Below are positions 21,513 through 21,996 of a stretch of 21,996 nucleotides of DNA, one piece after another. The notes below the pieces were generated by a model. The model saw nothing but the letters and a program-made list of their open reading frames with translations, made no database searches and was not told the origin of the DNA. This stretch comes from JAVBPE01 sp031549865 (lineage in GTDB: Bacteria; Bacillota_I; Bacilli_A; Acholeplasmatales; Anaeroplasmataceae). Made by a program: the position numbers and the translations under genes. Where the stretch lies: positions 1 to 21,996 of the forward strand of contig JAVBPE010000028.1 in NCBI GenBank assembly GCA_031549865.1. Direction: 5' to 3'. Within the stretch, counting starts at the first letter, position 1. Every line of letters begins with the position of its first letter.

Positions 21513-21762
21513 ATTGACTAAATATCATTACTAATATAATTGCGATAGAAGCTATTGTTGAAATTAAAGCTATAATCATAAAAGATATATCTATATAATA
21601 TACTTTCTTATCAATATCGTATTTTTTATAAACTATATTTAAATTTCTTTTTATTTCAAATAACCTTTTATTCCATTTATATTCAAAGCTGAAGATAATA
21701 GCAATAGCTATTATACTAAATAATATTAATAAGACAATTAAATTATTAGTTGTGAATAACAT
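21511..21762 (-). CDS. 83-aa hypothetical protein with two membrane helices
   Basis: Not recognised. Hydrophobic helix at about 5-26, a basic polar loop (EYKWNKRLFEIKRNLNIVYKK, about 27-50), second helix at about 57-81. The charge pattern puts the loop in the cytosol and both ends outside. There are no catalytic or binding motifs. SD AAGGAAGG is about 6 nt before the ATG, and the gene has its own promoter (21784-21812) and terminator, so it is very likely a real single-gene unit. Confidence 0.75.
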   Translation of the reverse strand: MLFTTNNLIVLLILFSIIAIAIIFSFEYKWNKRLFEIKRNLNIVYKKYDIDKKVYYIDISFMIIALISTIASIAIILVMIFSQ

Positions 21763-21783
21763 AATTACCTTCCTTCATATTTT

Positions 21784-21812
21784 ATTATATGAATAATAAA
21801 GATAAATGTCAC
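21784..21812 (-). promoter_or_regulatory. promoter of the 83-aa membrane protein gene
   Basis: GTGACA (21812-21807), 17-bp spacer, perfect TATAAT (21789-21784) on the minus strand; the start is near 21777, about 15 nt before the ATG. Confidence 0.7.
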
Positions 21813-21842
21813 AAAAGAAAAACACTTCAAAAAGAAGTGTTT
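21813..21842 (-). terminator. terminator of the SDR dehydrogenase gene
   Basis: A 9-bp stem AAACACTTC / GAAGTGTTT with a 5-nt loop, followed by UUCUUUU in minus-strand RNA, 17 bp after the SDR stop codon. Confidence 0.85.
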
Positions 21843-21858
21843 AAGGTCTTACTTATTA

Positions 21859-21996
21859 TTATTTAGGTTGTTTTCCAATATAAGCTAAGATTCCACCATC
21901 TACATATAGGATATGTCCATTTACGAAGTTTGAGGCATCTGATGCTAAGAACACTGCTGGTCCTACTAAATCTTCTGCTTCTCCCCATCTTTCTTG
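21859..21996 (-). CDS. SDR-family dehydrogenase, C-terminus only (KduD / gluconate 5-dehydrogenase type)
   Basis: Only the last 45 residues are in the window; the gene continues past the right edge. RWGEAEDLVGPAVFLASDAS and NGHILYVDGGILAYIGKQP are the standard C-terminal signatures of classical short-chain dehydrogenases. The ending VDGGILAYIGKQP is what I recall for Firmicutes gluconate 5-dehydrogenase and the streptococcal DhuD/KduD enzymes. These reduce uronate-derived keto sugars with NAD(P)H. The catalytic Ser-Tyr-Lys lies outside the window. A terminator follows, so it is the last gene of its transcript. Confidence 0.88.
   Translation of the reverse strand, partial: QERWGEAEDLVGPAVFLASDASNFVNGHILYVDGGILAYIGKQPK

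Overview
The window is very AT-rich and densely packed, with Shine-Dalgarno sites of the AGGTG, AGGAGG and GGGTGA kinds, strong TTGACA/TATAAT promoters and short intergenic hairpin terminators. TGG encodes Trp and TGA is used as a stop (the 126-aa gene ending at 10756), so this is the standard bacterial code, not the mycoplasma code. The protein families (KtrAB, VanZ-like, S66 peptidase, NatAB-like ABC, BspA-type LRR) suggest a low-GC Bacillota or an early-branching Mycoplasmatota-like gut or sediment bacterium. I cannot place it further from sequence alone.

Left part (1-6100, nearly all minus strand): a canonical promoter at 4105-4133 drives ktrB, ktrA and a secreted PL1 pectate lyase lipoprotein whose start codon lies inside the end of ktrA. 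A 39-codon plus-strand ORF sits between this operon and a three-gene minus-strand operon (VanZ-like membrane protein, alpha/beta hydrolase, HD-domain protein).

Middle (6166-13550, minus strand): a P2-type ATPase sits behind a promoter, a clear yybP-ykoY manganese riboswitch and an attenuator. That context makes it a likely Mn2+ exporter rather than a plain Ca2+ pump. Next come small membrane proteins of unknown role, an S66 (LD-carboxypeptidase/MccF-like) peptidase, a PH-like membrane protein, tRNA-Leu(UAG) with its own promoter and terminator, and a 477-aa orphan.

Right part (13600-21996): a plus-strand lysophospholipase-like hydrolase followed by an ArsR/SmtB repressor. A minus-strand protein fuses an XRE DNA-binding domain, a Cys4 zinc-ribbon-like segment, one membrane helix and about 16 BspA-type leucine-rich repeats. 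A split Zn/Cd-exporting P1B-ATPase (separate HMA protein plus core) is read from a promoter whose start overlaps a 12-2-12 inverted repeat of the ArsR/SmtB operator type. Divergent from it is a NatAB-like ABC exporter. A small membrane protein and the C-terminus of a uronate-pathway SDR dehydrogenase close the window.

Two themes tie the genes together. The first is cation homeostasis (K+ uptake, Mn2+ export, Zn/Cd export, possible Na+/drug export, a metal-type repressor). The second is a faint pectin/uronate theme (pectate lyase at the left edge, uronate-type dehydrogenase at the right edge). The most unusual item is the membrane-anchored HTH-LRR protein. No mobile elements, CRISPR arrays, prophage modules or rRNA genes were seen.
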